Assembly (NCBI RefSeq): GCF_910594005.1 | Contig: NC_057834.1 | Span: 104,621,650 to 104,685,649, forward strand | Source: Cervus elaphus | Taxonomy: Eukaryota; Chordata; Mammalia; Artiodactyla; Cervidae | Direction of reading: 5' to 3' | Length of the DNA stretch: 64,000 bases | Shown: piece after piece, positions 1 through 11,733 of the stretch | Position numbering within the stretch: the first letter of the stretch is position 1 | How the letters are laid out: every line of letters begins with the position of its first letter | Position numbers and translations under genes: made by a program | The notes under the pieces: generated by a model | Databases searched by the model: none | The model's input: the letters and a program-made list of their open reading frames with translations, nothing else | Told to the model about the DNA's origin: nothing

Positions 1-299
1 ATTAAATAATAAATGATCACCATGGAGTCCACCATAATGACAGTAAGACAAATAAAGATCCAAGCCCATCCTGATCATGTGGGCACAACTGTTACAGAGG
101 ATCAGGATATTCCACCCAGAAATATGTCACTTTGGCAGAGAGAGTATTCTGAGCTGAAGAAAAGAAGAGACACAGAAAAGTTTCCTATCCTCCCCTGGTT
201 CTCAATCACCAAAGACGACTCTAGACTCTTTCCACCTCAGAGATGACACTAAGAGAAATATATATGACAAACATTACTAAAACAACACTTATGGTCCAT

Positions 300-599
300 C
301 AATTTCCCCCATAATATTTACCTTCACACAGCAGCTAACCCTAAAAGCCTGAATCCCATTCCCTCTATCTTGACACTCATCTACAAATGTACTGTCCTTC
401 ATTAAGATGCTACATAAGCCCAAGTTCTAATCCCTCCTTTGAGTGACCTATCACTGAGTTTTTCCTGTGTATATGCATGCTGCAGGTGTTAATAAATTGG
501 TTCTTTCTGATAATCTGTTTTTTGTCAGTTTGATTTCCAGGGCCCCAGCCAAAGGAACCTAGGAAGGTAGAGGAAAATGTTTTTCTTTCCTCACCTACA
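300..599 (+). mobile_element. LTR-like 3' portion, endogenous retrovirus class
   Basis: The segment carries AATAAA at 491-496 followed by a stretch (about 520-599) with ccagccaaaggaacctagga, then gtagaggaaaat and an end in CCTACA. This layout (poly-A signal, short U5-like part, CA end) is typical of a solo LTR, and the same motif order recurs at about 58110-58183. The left boundary and family are not determined. No retroviral gene is seen. Confidence 0.4.
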
Positions 600-648
600 C
601 TCATCACTGTGGGATATGGATGGGAAATGGGAAAAATAGCTAATGCCC

Positions 649-1304
649 ATATACCCAGAAAAACTATAATTCAAAAAGATACATGCACCCCTATGTCATA
701 GCAGCACTATTCACAATAGCCAAAACATGGGAACAACCTACATGTCCATCGACTGATGAATGAATAAAGAAGTTTAGATCCATACAACGGAATACTACTC
801 AGTCATAAAAAAGAACAAAATAAGGCCATTTTCAGCAACATGGATGCAACTAGCAATTATCACACTAAGTAAACACCATATGGTATCACTGACATGAAAT
901 CTAAAATATCACACAGATGAACCTATCTATGAAACAGAAACAGAATCATGGACATAAAGAACAGACTGGTGGTTGCCAATGGGAAGGGAGTTGGGGAAGA
1001 GATGACCCTCCTCCTGGTTGCAGTCAGTAGATATAAGCTTTCATATATGAATGGATACAACAACAAGGTCCTACGGTATAACACAGAGAACTACATTTAA
1101 TATCTTATGATAAACCATAATGGAGCAGAATAGTTAAAAACGTGACAAGAAAGCCTGGCATGCTGCGGTCTATGGGGTCGCAAACAGTCACACACAACAA
1201 CTTAGCCACTGAATAACAACAATGTATGTATAGCTGAATCATCTTGCTGCAAGGCAGTAATTAACAAACGTTGCAAATCAACTATACTTCAATTTAAAAG
1301 AAAG
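649..1304 (+). mobile_element. L1 LINE 3' end, 5'-truncated
   Basis: Reads the familiar tail of L1 from the 'atagcagcactattcacaat' segment through to 'aaatcaactatacttcaatt'. It is bounded by an 11-bp near-perfect target duplication, agctaatgccc (638-648) and agttaatgccc (1305-1315), one base different. The insertion is a 5'-truncated copy and carries a short SINE-derived scrap at about 1150-1222. Confidence 0.75.
1150..1222 (+). mobile_element. Bov-tA/BovB-type 3' tail fragment nested in L1
   Basis: Contains aagcctggcatgctgcggtc, tatggggtcgcaaacagtca and a short A/C tail, the shared 3' tail of Bov-tA and BovB elements. It interrupts the L1 sequence, so it is younger than the L1. Confidence 0.6.
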
Positions 1305-3183
1305 AGTTAATGCCCCACAGCAGGAACATATAATTACTTAGAGAAAGTAAGACACATTAGGGCTAAAACAATCTTAATCAATGCCAGTTTAAGGAGCCTA
1401 TAGTTTCCTACAGGTTACCTAGCAGAATCAGACAGCTGGGAAATTTAACAAAGTTAGTAACTAGGAACTGTGTCCTTCAAACTGTGAGCACTGAATGTTG
1501 TTTCAGCAAGCTTTATAATGAGCTTGATAAATAATAGAGGAAGTGGCTACTCTGTGGATTGATTGGGTCATCAATATAAACTTACAAGAAGAATTTTTTA
1601 AAAACCTAATGTTATACAATGATACTTGAGATGAGAATAAATTTTGACTGGTAGTACGGATTAAAAAGTTACTATATCTCAAACAACATAGATGGAAATG
1701 AAGAAGGTATGGTTGCAAAACAGTGTTGAAAAATCAAAAAGTGATTCTAGTAATAATGTAGACTCTGACATTAAATATGCATTGAAGGAATATGAGTAAA
1801 ATTCTATCACTAAATGCAAGAACAGGGAAACACCTGATATTTTACTAGGACACTTAACTAAATATATAAAGTATGAATATACTATTCATCTATATCTCTA
1901 AAAGTTTATATATTAAAATGGGACTATATTTCAGGTTGTCTTATATTTGAATAAAGGGAAAAATTTATTTTTATAGAAGAAAACAGACATAACAAGAGTA
2001 TTTATTTATATACTCATAATTTGCTCCATATAACTAAATATTCTGTTTGAGGTCAAGCACTTAACAGACACAGGAGTGGGACTGAGTGGGACTGGTGGAG
2101 ATAGAAAGAACCAGTGTCAACAGCAACATACCAGGTGATTCTGTCACCTCTGCCCACATGATTCACATAATTCCAAAACATCTGTTCTCTGGTAGACTGC
2201 CCAGAGTCCAGTATCAAGGGTAATCCTCAAGGGTTCCTTAAATACATAAACACAGCATCTTGCATAGCAGAGAGACCCATAATGAAATGAAAAAGGGAGG
2301 AAGGTCGAAGGGAGGCAAGGACAAAACCCAGCTCTACCTGCCCTGGGAGAGAACAAGCTAAGGCCGCTTTGCACATCACTGCAGAGGAGCTGCTGACCTC
2401 GCCGAGGAGGGCAGCGTACTGTTCCGAACCTGCCGCTCTGTACTCCATACACAAAACTTCCTCTTCATTTGCTCTGAAGTTAATTTGGGCCAGGAAATAA
2501 GCAAAAATAAAACATTAAAAACATCCCTACTGAAAGATTCCAGTTGGTGACCAGTTAACCCTAATTTTATTGTTAAAAATAAGTTTATTGGTGATTTAAT
2601 AGCAAGAGAAAACCTAGTAAATACAATGCATTCCTGCCAAGTTGTCAACAGGCAGTATCACAAATGTAAGAATAATTTTCTAGAGTTCAGTGGCTTTCTA
2701 TTTAGTATTGTATATAATACAGAGGACAGTGTGGATAAGCAAGACAGAAATAACAGATCTTTAATCAATTTTGCCTTGATTTTCCTTGACAAACATGTTA
2801 TGTGAGAAATACAGAGCTATATCTCCCTGAGGGGATTTTTTTTTTTTTTAATCACAAATGATGAAAGAACTCTTCCTTGAAATGGGTATCAGGAGGAAAA
2901 CATCACTAAAAAAGCAAGGTTAAAAACAACAACAACAAAAACCACATCATAACAGCAAAGCAACTATAGATTATTGAATCCAACTAGAAGTTATACAATA
3001 AAGAAATGATGAGCTTTTAGTTAAAGACAAAACACTGTTTGGTACATTTTTGAAAAAACAGTGTTCGATGATGAAAAGATTCATTAAATTGTGTTCGTGT
3101 GTTTAAAAGTTACACGACTGATGGACAGAGATGGGGAGGGGAGAAGTCAGGAAGGATGCGGAAGATGCACTCTAATCCCTTAC

Positions 3184-3579
3184 CATCTCTCCTGGGCTAC
3201 AGCCGCACTGCTGCATGTCCTGAGGGTACATGCTCATCACGTGCCCTGCTTCTTGAGGCTCGGGCAGTTCACGACCCGGGAACCACTGTGTACCAAAGTG
3301 AACCTCCTCCATGGACGGAACAGGAGCAGCCTCTTGAATGTGTGATGAGGGATACGACTCCAGGGACTGAAGTTGGTCTTGATAGAGCTCATATTCTTCA
3401 TCAACAAGCATTTCTCTTTCTTCACCCATCTCCTGCAACCTAGGGACCATGAATTCATGCATTTCCCAGGCCTCCTTGCTATTGTCTATCTCTTTTTGTT
3501 GGGACTGGAAAGCCTTTCCCAAATCTAGAAATGGCTCATCCACAAGCTCTTCTTTAAAATAGGGCTCATCTCTAAATCC
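3184..3579 (-). CDS. PATJ: PATJ coding exon I (long linker towards PDZ6)
   Basis: The largest exon here: 132 codons from GFRDEPYFKEELVDEPFLDL to CSPGEM. It is highly charged, with a Gln/Glu/Lys-rich helical-looking centre (QSQQKEIDNSKEAWEMHEF, then LQEMGEEREMLVDEEYELYQ) and a Pro/Ser/Met-rich end. No domain is recognisable; it belongs to the long PDZ5-PDZ6 linker of PATJ, and the VDEEYELYQD motif is what I recall as the best-conserved part. The acceptor is ATTCACAG and the donor ATG|GTAAGG. Both ends are between codons. A conserved tyrosine in an acidic setting could be a phosphorylation site, but nothing here proves that. The next exon is not found downstream and must lie beyond the left edge. 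Confidence 0.95.
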
Positions 3580-5214
3580 CTGTGAATAAAAATTGCAAAA
3601 CAAAACAAAAGTTTAAACTCTGTCTTAAAGCTGCACTCTACACATTAACTGGAAAATTAACCCCTGGCATAACTGCAGTAACGGTATTATATGCCAGTGC
3701 ATGGTTAACCCGAACAGCTCTCCATTACAATAGAGGAGAAATATAACCTTACTGCCACACAAACCTCAACCTCCAAAAGGAAACACCAAAAGAGGCAACA
3801 ATCTGCCTTTGGCAAGGTGACTGACTAGTCTAAAAGGTTTGTTACACATTAACCACCTGAAAATTCTCAGAAGAAGGAGTTTTGTTAAACTGCTAAGCTG
3901 AATGTTTAACTCATGCATCTCATATAAAAAGTAATACATAAGTATGGATACACTTCATACCATCTCAGAAGAAAGCAAAGACTTAAAAGGTCAGGAATAT
4001 CAGGCTTATGTAACTCAAAAGAAGTTCATGGGCTCTTTGAATGTTTACAAAATCTTCTCTATAAAGATATAAGGAATATGTGCAACTACTTTGAGTATGA
4101 CTCTCTTATAATACACCATTTAACAAAAGTTAATTTTTGCATTTGCATGAATAATATAAAACAAAAAGGAATGAATACAATATGCTCTTCAATTAATTTC
4201 AAACTTAGCTAATCAAAAGAGCAAGAATATAGAACTAAAGCTAGATAGTCTCCCTCACATGAGCAGAAACCTTGTTGAGTTCTTAGGAACACTTGAAGAA
4301 TATATGAGTCTGCTGAGCCTTTGACCTAACTTCAGGGGACCTGAGGGTGCTAAGCACAATAAGGCCCAATTCCCTCTGAAGGATCAATGACATTTCCTAT
4401 TTTAAATCCGATTCATTAAATATCAATAAATGTACATTCATGAAAAGAATCTACACCTTCCCACTGCTTCCTCAGTTGCAGCTAAACATCATTGTAGTGA
4501 CACTTTTAAGTTAATATAGCATGGCAAATACTATAACCTAGTTATTTTAAAAAAGAAAAAACTGTATTTAGAAGGTATATTTAAACATGTCACACAGTTA
4601 AGAAATTGTAACAAAAAATGTATAAACTGAAAAAAAAACATAATGGACACTACAGGACTACATATCAGGTTTAGACACTGTCAACAAACTACGCAAAGAA
4701 TATCAAGACAGTTGTTATCAAGTTAAGAAAAATCATCCTCAGACTGCTAAAAGCAAAATAAACACAATTCACTTTAAGAATGAAAAAGGAAAAGTTTCAA
4801 AATACACTTTCTAATATTAAAGCATAAAGTAAGGTTTGACTAAAAAATTCTTCTTTAGAAAGTATTCAATAAGAAGTTCTTCTGGGGAAAAAAAAATAAG
4901 TTCTTTAGTATAGCTCTTATTCTATAGCATTTTAAGTGCAGGTCTATTTTCAAAACTCTCTCTACTCTCAAAATTTTAAGAGTGTATTAGTGATATAAAG
5001 TCAGGTATGTTTGTTCTTTGAAAATGCCTTATACCTAGCTGATGTCACTTACGGAGGCAATGTGATACAAAAGAGAAAAGATTTCAGTTTAAAAAAAAAA
5101 ACTTTAAAGGGGGAGACTATTTAATTTGTTTCTATTTAGCCAAGACAGTAAGAACAAGCTTTTGTCTTCTTTATAATAGCAACTATTTAAATGGGGGGAA
5201 AATGTACTAAATAC
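3580..5214 (-). other. PATJ: PATJ intron between exons H and I
   Basis: 1635 nt of AT-rich sequence with homopolymer A runs. I recognise no repeat family, RNA gene or further exon in it. Confidence 0.8.
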
Positions 5215-5331
5215 CTGGGGTGCTTCAAGTATGAAAGATGAATTTATATCATGAATTGTTCCTGAAATTTCAGTCTTGTCTTCATTATTGCTTGAAAGTA
5301 AAATGCGACTTTCTTCCTCTTTATCACCTTC
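5215..5331 (-). CDS. PATJ: PATJ coding exon H (acidic linker after PDZ5)
   Basis: 39 codons, EGDKEEESRILLSSNNEDKT followed by EISGTIHDINSSFILEAPQ. It matches the PATJ linker just after PDZ5. There is no domain; the start is strongly acidic and the segment is Ser/Asn rich. The acceptor is TTTTCAG and the donor CAG|GTATTT. Both junctions are between codons, so exon inclusion is frame-neutral. It sits 4.5 kb after exon G and 1.6 kb before exon I, the tightest exon cluster in the window. Confidence 0.94.
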
Positions 5332-5397
5332 CTGAAAACAGAAGCATTTTAAATTTGTTTAGTATGATTGAAGAACTGTTTTTGTAAACCATGAACC

Positions 5398-5680
5398 TAT
5401 TTTTTATTGAGTTCTAACTGACCTACAACATTATATTAGTGTTAAGTATACAACATAATGATTTGGTATATGTATATGTTGCAAAATAATCACCATGAAA
5501 AGCTTAGCTAACATTTGCAACTTTCAAATACACCACACAGTATTGTCATCTACAGTCCCCATGCTGTACCTTGCATCCTTAGGACTTATAACTGGAGGTC
5601 TGTATCTTTTAACCACCTGTACCCATTTTGCCCATTCCCAGCCCCCAGCTCTGGCAACCAAAGAAGCACTTCTGTACTGA
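5398..5680. mobile_element. Old L1 (L1M-type) 3' UTR-like fragment
   Basis: Contains the typical series 'ttattgagttctaactgacc', 'acaacataatgatttggtat' and 'ccccatgctgtaccttgcat', followed by 'ttttaaccacctgtacccat'. This is the diverged 3' UTR of mammalian L1M elements. Orientation is left open. Confidence 0.6.
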
Positions 5681-6239
5681 AGAAAACATTTTGGTTTCAA
5701 ATGTTTTTCAAATTAATTCTCATCTTTCCATTAAGTGCAAGTACATAGTACTTAATGTACATTGTTTCATTAGACCAAACTTTTCTTTAATAATTTAAAA
5801 AAAAGCCATATTCAGATCAAAACTTCCCAAACTTTTAATTCACTTTAGGGATTCCTTAAATAAAAAATCACTTTCCCAAGAACAGACCTTAATATTAAGA
5901 AATGCCTAAGTTTATACAGGATGATACTCAAAATATTTAACAATGGTACAATGGAGCCACTCCCCATCAGAAGAAGGACAACCATCCTAGTGCTCACCAG
6001 CTTAGCATCAGCCCCAGGTCATAACACAGCCACTATCTACCAAGTCCTAAGGATACATCACAATCCATGGTAGACACGTTTACATGCTTTGTCTCAGCTT
6101 AATCTTTATATTAAGAACTTAGTACCAGTTCTATTTATTTATTCTATTAGGTCAGGATTTTATATTTGCATAAAAATAATAGCAAATATATATATTAATG
6201 TATATGTACATCACAGGTACAGGTCTTAGAACTTTAAAT

Positions 6240-6412
6240 ATGTATATTCTGAGAAGTAGGTGCCCTTAATAACCCTGTTTTACAGATAAGTAACAGATGC
6301 ACAGTAATTTGCTCAAAGTTACATAACTAGTCAGTTACAGACCCAGAATTTGAGTACTGGCCATCTGGTTTTAGAGCCTGCGCTCTAAACTAGCGTGCTA
6401 CATGGTTCCAAG
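6240..6412 (-). mobile_element. MIR SINE
   Basis: Reverse MIR: 'ttttacagataagtaacaga', then 'tttgctcaaagttacataac' and 'agagcctgcgctctaaacta'. Old and diverged; may begin further left near 6085. Confidence 0.6.
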
Positions 6413-6550
6413 TAGGAGCTGGTAAGGTTAGATAATAGGCTCAAGGACACATAGCTTGGCAAATCACAGAACGAAGCCAAACCCACAGTTGTCTGGCTCA
6501 ATAACTCCACTGGCAGTTCTGTCCTGTGAGTTCTGAAGATACAATGTCTT

Positions 6551-7018
6551 TCATTCATTTATTTCTTGTATTAGTTTTGGCTGTGCTGGGTCTTTGTTGC
6601 TCTGTGCAGGCTTTCTCTAGCTGTGGTGGGTGGGGGCTACTCCTCACTGCAGTGCAGACTTCTCATCGTGGTGACTTCTCTTGTGGGGCACAAGCTTTAG
6701 GCACACAGGCTTCACAGATATCATATGTGAGCTCAATAAATAGTTGGGGTGTGCAGGTCTAGGCTGCACGGGCTTCAGCAGTTCTGGCACACGGGCTGGG
6801 CAGTTGTGACTCACAGACCCTAGACCACGTGGGCTTCCAGAGTCGTGGCGCGTGGTTTCAGCAGCTGCGGCTCGCAGGCTCTAGAGCGCGAGCTTGGTAG
6901 TTGTGGCACATAGGTTTAGTTGCTCTGTGGAATGTGGAGTCTTCCCAGGCCAGGGATCAAATCCACGTGCCCTGCACTGGCAAGCAGATTCTTATCCACT
7001 GTGCCACCAGGGAAGTCC
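6551..7018 (-). mobile_element. CHR-type tRNA-derived SINE, near full length
   Basis: Read on the minus strand it starts ggacttccctggtggcacag, keeps the tRNA-like head and the 'Arg-Cys-Thr' style body of repeated 'ggctcgc/gtggttt' words, and ends in an A-rich tail (a T-rich start on the plus strand). It accounts for the 78-codon ORF at 6526-6762, which is not a gene. Confidence 0.8.
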
Positions 7019-8213
7019 GGTATGATGCACTTTTTAAAGTCAGTTCATTCATTTTTTATCTAGGACCTTTGAGGTGAGTTTGTGGAAAAGAGAAGTCACA
7101 CTTGTGGTTAACATGAAAAGATATAGATAATAAGTATCTACATAAGACTATAATATAAGATTACATAATATCTATATTATATAGATAGTACATATCTATA
7201 CCTGTGGTATAAGACTTAATAAAAAATAATTCTGTTCTCCTGTTACATATTCATAGTCTTTCTGCCCAAACTTGACTTTGGACCTTTTTAGTCACACTCT
7301 CTCCCCAGTTCTGCTGAGGACAAAACAAATGCTCAGCAAACACTAGGTGATGACGTAAGTGGCCACCCACTGGACCATGAGAAAGAGACAGAGACAGAGA
7401 GACGATCCATGCATGGTTATTTATAGCTCACAGACAGTTTTGCTTAAAGAACCCAGATGTTAAAGAAGCAATACTTAATGGTAATTCCACTAAGAATTTC
7501 TGTGTTCTTGAAAGTGACCTTCTCTCATTCCTTTACTGGCCTCATACTCCCCAGCACCCTGGCAGCCTTATACCCACTGAGGGAAGCTGAGGCAAGGAGC
7601 TACCTCACAATTGCATGTTTCAAAATCTGTCAGAGCAAGACTCCAAGGTCCCGAGGTTTCTGCAGCTCTACCTCTACCAGAAATAGGAACAGGAATCCAC
7701 ACCCAGCTGGTACTAAGTTCTGTTCTTTGTACTGCCTGAGCCTTCTTTAAATTGCTTTAAAGTAAAGTCACACTGTTTAGGTCCTGTAGGCCTCTGGCAA
7801 CCCCAATAATCAGGCAAATAATCATCAGGGAAAATCTAGACAAAGTTCTTGCCACAATCCAAAATACCAATAAAGAGGTCCCCATAAAAACATCAAATTT
7901 CCCCCTCCTTAATCTGTCCCAAAATCAAACCAAGCATCTCATGGTATATATTGACTATGGCAAAACTCACACATCAAATACATAATATAAAGTCAAGACC
8001 TTGCCTTAGCTATGTGCCATATTCCATTTTGAAGTGCTTAAAGTAACTGACAGGTATAATATATAGGCATCTTTATGTGCAATATGTGATGAATAATATA
8101 TGAAGGTCATGTGAAATTCTCCAATGCAAAAATATTATGTGTAATACATGAATCTATCTATGTCTACAAATGAACATATAATTATATATAGACAGATATC
8201 TATCTATATGAAC

Positions 8214-8429
8214 ACTTATTGTTGTTGTTAAGTCTCTATGTCATATACAACTCTTTTGCGATCCCATAAACTATAGCCTGCCAGGCTTCTCGGTCCATGG
8301 GATTTCCCAGACAAGAATACTGGAATGTGTAGTCATTTCCTTCTCCAGGGGATCTTCCTGACCGGGATCAAACTTGCATCTCCTTCATGACAGGCAGATT
8401 CTTTACCACTGAGCCAGCAGGGAAGCCCA
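8214..8429 (-). mobile_element. Bov-tA SINE
   Basis: On the minus strand: gggcttccctgctggctcag, tRNA-like B box region, 'aaggaaatgactacacattc' and the shared tail. Ends at a gttgttgtt stretch on the plus strand. Confidence 0.85.
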
Positions 8430-8567
8430 CAGTATGCTAATATATTTCACAGAATAAAGGAACTTTTAGAGTTAAGAAAGATCTTATCAGTTCTCTAGTC
8501 TTTTTTAGTCTTTCAGAAATGAAAAAGTAGGCTTAGAAAAGTGGGGTGCCTATGACCAAATTACTGG

Positions 8568-8757
8568 TACACTGTTTCTCAAAGTACAAAATTCTGCATC
8601 AGAAATACACTGGTGACTCACATGAGGCAGACTCCTGAGAATCTGAGAACCACCAAATCAGCATCTCTGAGAGTGGGACCTGGGAAACTGCATTTTAAAC
8701 ATCTTCAAGGCGATTCTTATGTCTATGTCATCTCTGTGAACTTGAGACCCACTGGGC
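8568..8757 (+). mobile_element. MER5A-like hAT (Charlie) DNA transposon remnant
   Basis: Starts near 'cactgtttctcaaagt' and contains 'aaactgcattttaaacatct' and 'aggcgattcttatgtctatg', the order found in MER5A. Non-autonomous and diverged. It explains the 61-codon ORF at 8613-8798. Confidence 0.6.
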
Positions 8758-8885
8758 TAACTTGTAGCAAAGTTCGAAACAGAGCCCAGATTTCTTGAAA
8801 TCCAGTCCAACACTCTACTATTGCAATCACCGTATCTGTTTCAGACATGCTGCATGAAACCGAACTAGTGACAACAAATTAAAAT

Positions 8886-9131
8886 TGGAATACACAGCAC
8901 TGTGACTGAGAGCACAGGGTCTGAAGCCACTCTGCTGAGTTCATACTTCAACTCTGCCCCTTACTAGTTACATCATCTTGGGTAAGTTACTCAACTCTAT
9001 GTCTCGACTAACTCATCTGTAATGGTGGTAAGAAGAGGACTACCTCCTCTTAAAGTTTCTGTGATGATTAAATTAGTGTGTATAAAGAGCTTAAAATACT
9101 GACTAGACATACAGTAAGCACTCAATAATAC
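8886..9131 (+). mobile_element. MIR SINE
   Basis: Forward MIR from 'gactgagagcacagggtctg' through 'gttacatcatcttgggtaag' to 'acagtaagcactcaataata'. Nearly full length. Confidence 0.8.
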
Positions 9132-9240
9132 CTCAGTACCAATTATCAACTAGTATCTTTTTAAAGTGGGGCATTGGGGAACCTCAATAAGCACCATAAC
9201 TAATAATACTTCAGTCAGAAACAGTGTTCTAGGGAAGTTG

Positions 9241-9273
9241 CAAAAAAAAAAAAAAGAAAGAAAGAAAAAGAAA
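9241..9273 (+). repeat. A-rich simple repeat with GAAA units
   Basis: A run of 13 A followed by gaaagaaagaaaaagaaa. No SINE body precedes it that I can recognise. Confidence 0.8.
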
Positions 9274-9590
9274 CAGTGATTTGACCTAGTACTTGAGATT
9301 AAACAATAAGATGACATCAGGGTGGCTTAACCAAATCAGAGTTTAGATGCTAGGGGTTACAAGGCACTGTGACGGTCAGAAAATCATATTATGATTTCAT
9401 TGCTATATCATTAAAATGATAATGGTTAACTGATTTCAACTTACTGAACCATTCTGACATTGTGCCCAAATGAAAGTTAAAACACATAAACAGGCTTATT
9501 TTAATTTATGTCATATGGAATGCAATGAGAACTTAGAATTCTGTGCCAAAGGTATGAAGATAAAAGTAGTAGTAGTTGGACTAGTAATGC

Positions 9591-9780
9591 TGGCAGCTAG
9601 TATGTAATGGGCTAAGCACTTAATAAATATCATCTTTAATCCTCAAAATCCTATGATGTAGACATTACTTTTTCTGAGCATTAAGTCAAAGACATTAGGA
9701 AACTTGCACAAGGACACATGTATAATATGCAGAGGAAGAGAAATTTCAGGCCAGATGAATTTGTCTCCAAAATCCATGTT
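9591..9780 (-). mobile_element. MIR SINE next to the exon G donor
   Basis: Reverse MIR with 'gggctaagcacttaataaat', 'atgatgtagacattactttt' and 'aggaaacttgcacaaggaca'. Its right end is about 50 bp from the splice donor of exon G. Confidence 0.6.
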
Positions 9781-9832
9781 CTTAACTATTACAGTATTAT
9801 CATTTCCTATATTAACAAAATTCCACACTTAC

Positions 9833-10042
9833 CACCAAAGGTTTACAGATGCCAAGGCGCACAGTGCCTGGCGGTACAGCTTTCAACACTTCCACAGCTT
9901 CAGCAAGTGTGACGTTATCCAAAGAGTACTGGTTGACTGAGACCAGACGGTCACCAGGTAACAGTTCTCCACCTCTTTCTGCCACACCATTCGGCACCAG
10001 GGAGCGGATCACAATCACCGATCTGGTGGGATCTAAGGGGTC
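9833..10042 (-). CDS. PATJ: PATJ coding exon G (remainder of PDZ5)
   Basis: 70 codons starting DPLDPTRSVIVIRSLVPNGV and ending LGICKPLV. It completes PDZ5: strand C (VIVIRSLV), the short helix A region (NGVAERGGE), the conserved LLPGDRLVSVN turn, helix B (LAEAVEVLK) and strand F (GTVRLGICK). The acceptor is TTTAG before GACCCC and the donor GTG|GTAAGT is a perfect consensus. Boundaries lie between codons. The turn reads GGELLPGD where I remember Gly-Gly-Leu in other mammals, a minor change on the surface. Helix B starts at a Thr/Leu rather than His. An old MIR begins about 50 bp past the donor. Confidence 0.96.
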
Positions 10043-10504
10043 CTAAAGATCAAGCAAAAATAGAAAGATGACTCGGTCCTCTAAAAACAAATGTATAACC
10101 TTAAGACATGTATGTGTGCACACTTCAGGGATATTGTACATTTGGCTCCAGACCACTATATTAAAGCAGCTATCACAATAATGCGAGTCACATGAGTATT
10201 TTCATTTCCCCAGTGCACATAAAAGTTAAGTTTACACTATACTACACTCTCTCTATAGAAAGTGCAGTAGCATTATGTTTTAAAAAAATGTTATACCTTA
10301 ATTGAAAATACCTTATCACTAAAAAATGCTAACCATCATCTGATGACACAGGGTTATTAACAAACCTACAATTTGTAAAAAATGAAATATCTATGAAGTG
10401 CAATACAGCAGAGCTCAACAGGAAAGGGTATGTCGACTATCTACTTTATGTGTCCAGTATTCTGGTGGTATTCTTGCAGAGACAAAATCTATTCAAATAT
10501 CACT

Positions 10505-11416
10505 CTCTCAGTTCAGTTCAGTTGCTCAGTCATGTCCGACTCTTTGCGACCCCATAAATTGCAGCACGCCAGGCCTCCCTGTCCATCACCAACTCCTGGA
10601 GTCTACCCAAACCCATGTCCATCGAGTCGGTGATGACATCCAACCATCTTATCCTCTGTCGCCCCCTTCTCCTCCTGCCCCCAATCCCTCCCAGCATCAG
10701 GGTCTTTTCCAGTGAGTCAACTCTTCACATGAGGTGGTCAAAGTACTGGAGTTTCAGCTTCAGCATCAGTCCTTCCAATGAACACCCAGGACTGATTTCC
10801 ATTAGGATGGACTGGTTGGATCTCCTTGCAGTTCCAGGGACTCTCAAGAGTCTTCTCCAACACCACAGTTCAAAAGCATCAATTTTTCGGTGCTCAGCTT
10901 TCTTCACCGTCCAACTCTCACATCCATACATGACCACTGGAAAAACCATAGCCTTGACCAGACGGACCTTTGTTGGCAAAGTAATGTCTCTGCTTTTAAA
11001 TATGCTGTCTAGGTTGGTCATAACTTTCCTTCCAAGGAGTAAGCGTCTTCTAATTTCATGGCTGCAATCACCATCGGCAGTGATTTTGGAGCCCAAAAAA
11101 AAAAAATTTGTCACCGTTTCCACTGTTTCCCCATCTATTTCCCATGAAGTGATGGGACCAGATGCCATGATCTTAGTTTACTGAATGTTGAGCTTTAAGC
11201 CAACTTTTTCACTATCCTCTTTCACTTTCATCAAGAAGCTTTGTAGTTCCTCTTCACTTTCTGCCATAAGGGTGGTGTCGTCTGCATATATGAGGTTATT
11301 GATATTTCTTCCAGCAATCTTGATTCCAGCTTGTGCTGCTTCCAGTCCAGCATTTCTCATGATGTACTGTGCATATAAGTTAAATACGCAGGGTGATAAT
11401 ATACAGCCTTGACTCT
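10505..11416 (-). mobile_element. BovB (RTE) LINE, 3' part with reverse-transcriptase end
   Basis: Read on the minus strand, this is the 3' ~0.9 kb of BovB. Two ORFs in different frames remain. 11178-11360 holds NNLIYADDTTLMAESEEELQ, with the YADD catalytic motif of reverse transcriptase. 10725-11168 holds the following region (SKITADGDCSHEIRRRLLLG, then YGCESW and RRLLRVPGTARRSNQSI). The frame break and the lack of the 5' half and endonuclease make it a dead copy. It lies in the same orientation as PATJ, so it is transcribed as part of the intron. Confidence 0.95.
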
Positions 11417-11573
11417 ATACAGCTGCAAAAATATCAGCTTGTATCAAAATAAAGATATAAACCTAACAATTTTAGTTGTATGTATGAGTTAGTGCGCAAT
11501 ACATATAAATTTCTTTTTTTAAATTGTGGTAATTAATATTTTGTTGGATCACAAGAGGTCTAGGGAAAAGACT

Positions 11574-11733
11574 CAGGTTTAATCCCTGGGTTGGGAAGAT
11601 TCCCTGGAGTAGGAACTGGCAACCTGCTTCAGTATTCTTGCCTGGAAAATTCCATGGACAGAGGAACCCAGTGGGCTACAGTCCATGGGGTGGTTACGAG
11701 TCGGACATGACTGAGTGGCTAAGGACACAGCAC
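11574..11733 (+). mobile_element. Bov-tA SINE, 5'-truncated
   Basis: Contains 'tttaatccctgggttgggaa', 'cagtattcttgcctggaaaa' and 'gtccatggggtggttacgag', then the 'gacatgactgagtggctaa' tail. The tRNA-like head is missing. Confidence 0.85.

Larger units (their letters stand above)
1..3183 (-). other. PATJ: PATJ intron after exon I (partial)
   Basis: Start of the next PATJ intron; its acceptor is outside the window. From left to right it holds an LTR-like segment to about 599, a 3' end of an L1 with a nested SINE scrap (649-1304), AT-rich unassigned sequence from 1305 to about 2300, a locally GC/CpG-rich patch at about 2330-2455, and more AT-rich unassigned sequence to the donor of exon I. No stretch matches the PATJ sequence expected after exon I. 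Confidence 0.75.
5332..9832 (-). other. PATJ: PATJ intron between exons G and H
   Basis: 4501 nt. It holds an old L1 3' UTR-like piece (5398-5680), MIR (about 6240-6412), a CHR-type SINE (6551-7018), a Bov-tA (about 8214-8429), a MER5A-like piece (8568-8757), a MIR (8886-9131), a short A-rich repeat (9241-9273) and a MIR (9591-9780). The interval 7019-8213 is AT-rich with TA-rich simple stretches and nothing I recognise. Confidence 0.8.

Noticed and set aside
13..246. 77-codon plus-strand ORF as a gene
   Set aside because: No recognisable domain, no splice or promoter context, and it lies beside an LTR-like segment inside an intron.
2144..2648. Overlapping minus-strand ORFs as the next PATJ exon
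   Set aside because: None of the three frames resembles the PATJ linker expected after exon I, and no clean acceptor-donor pair brackets a matching segment. Kept only as an unexplained GC-rich patch.
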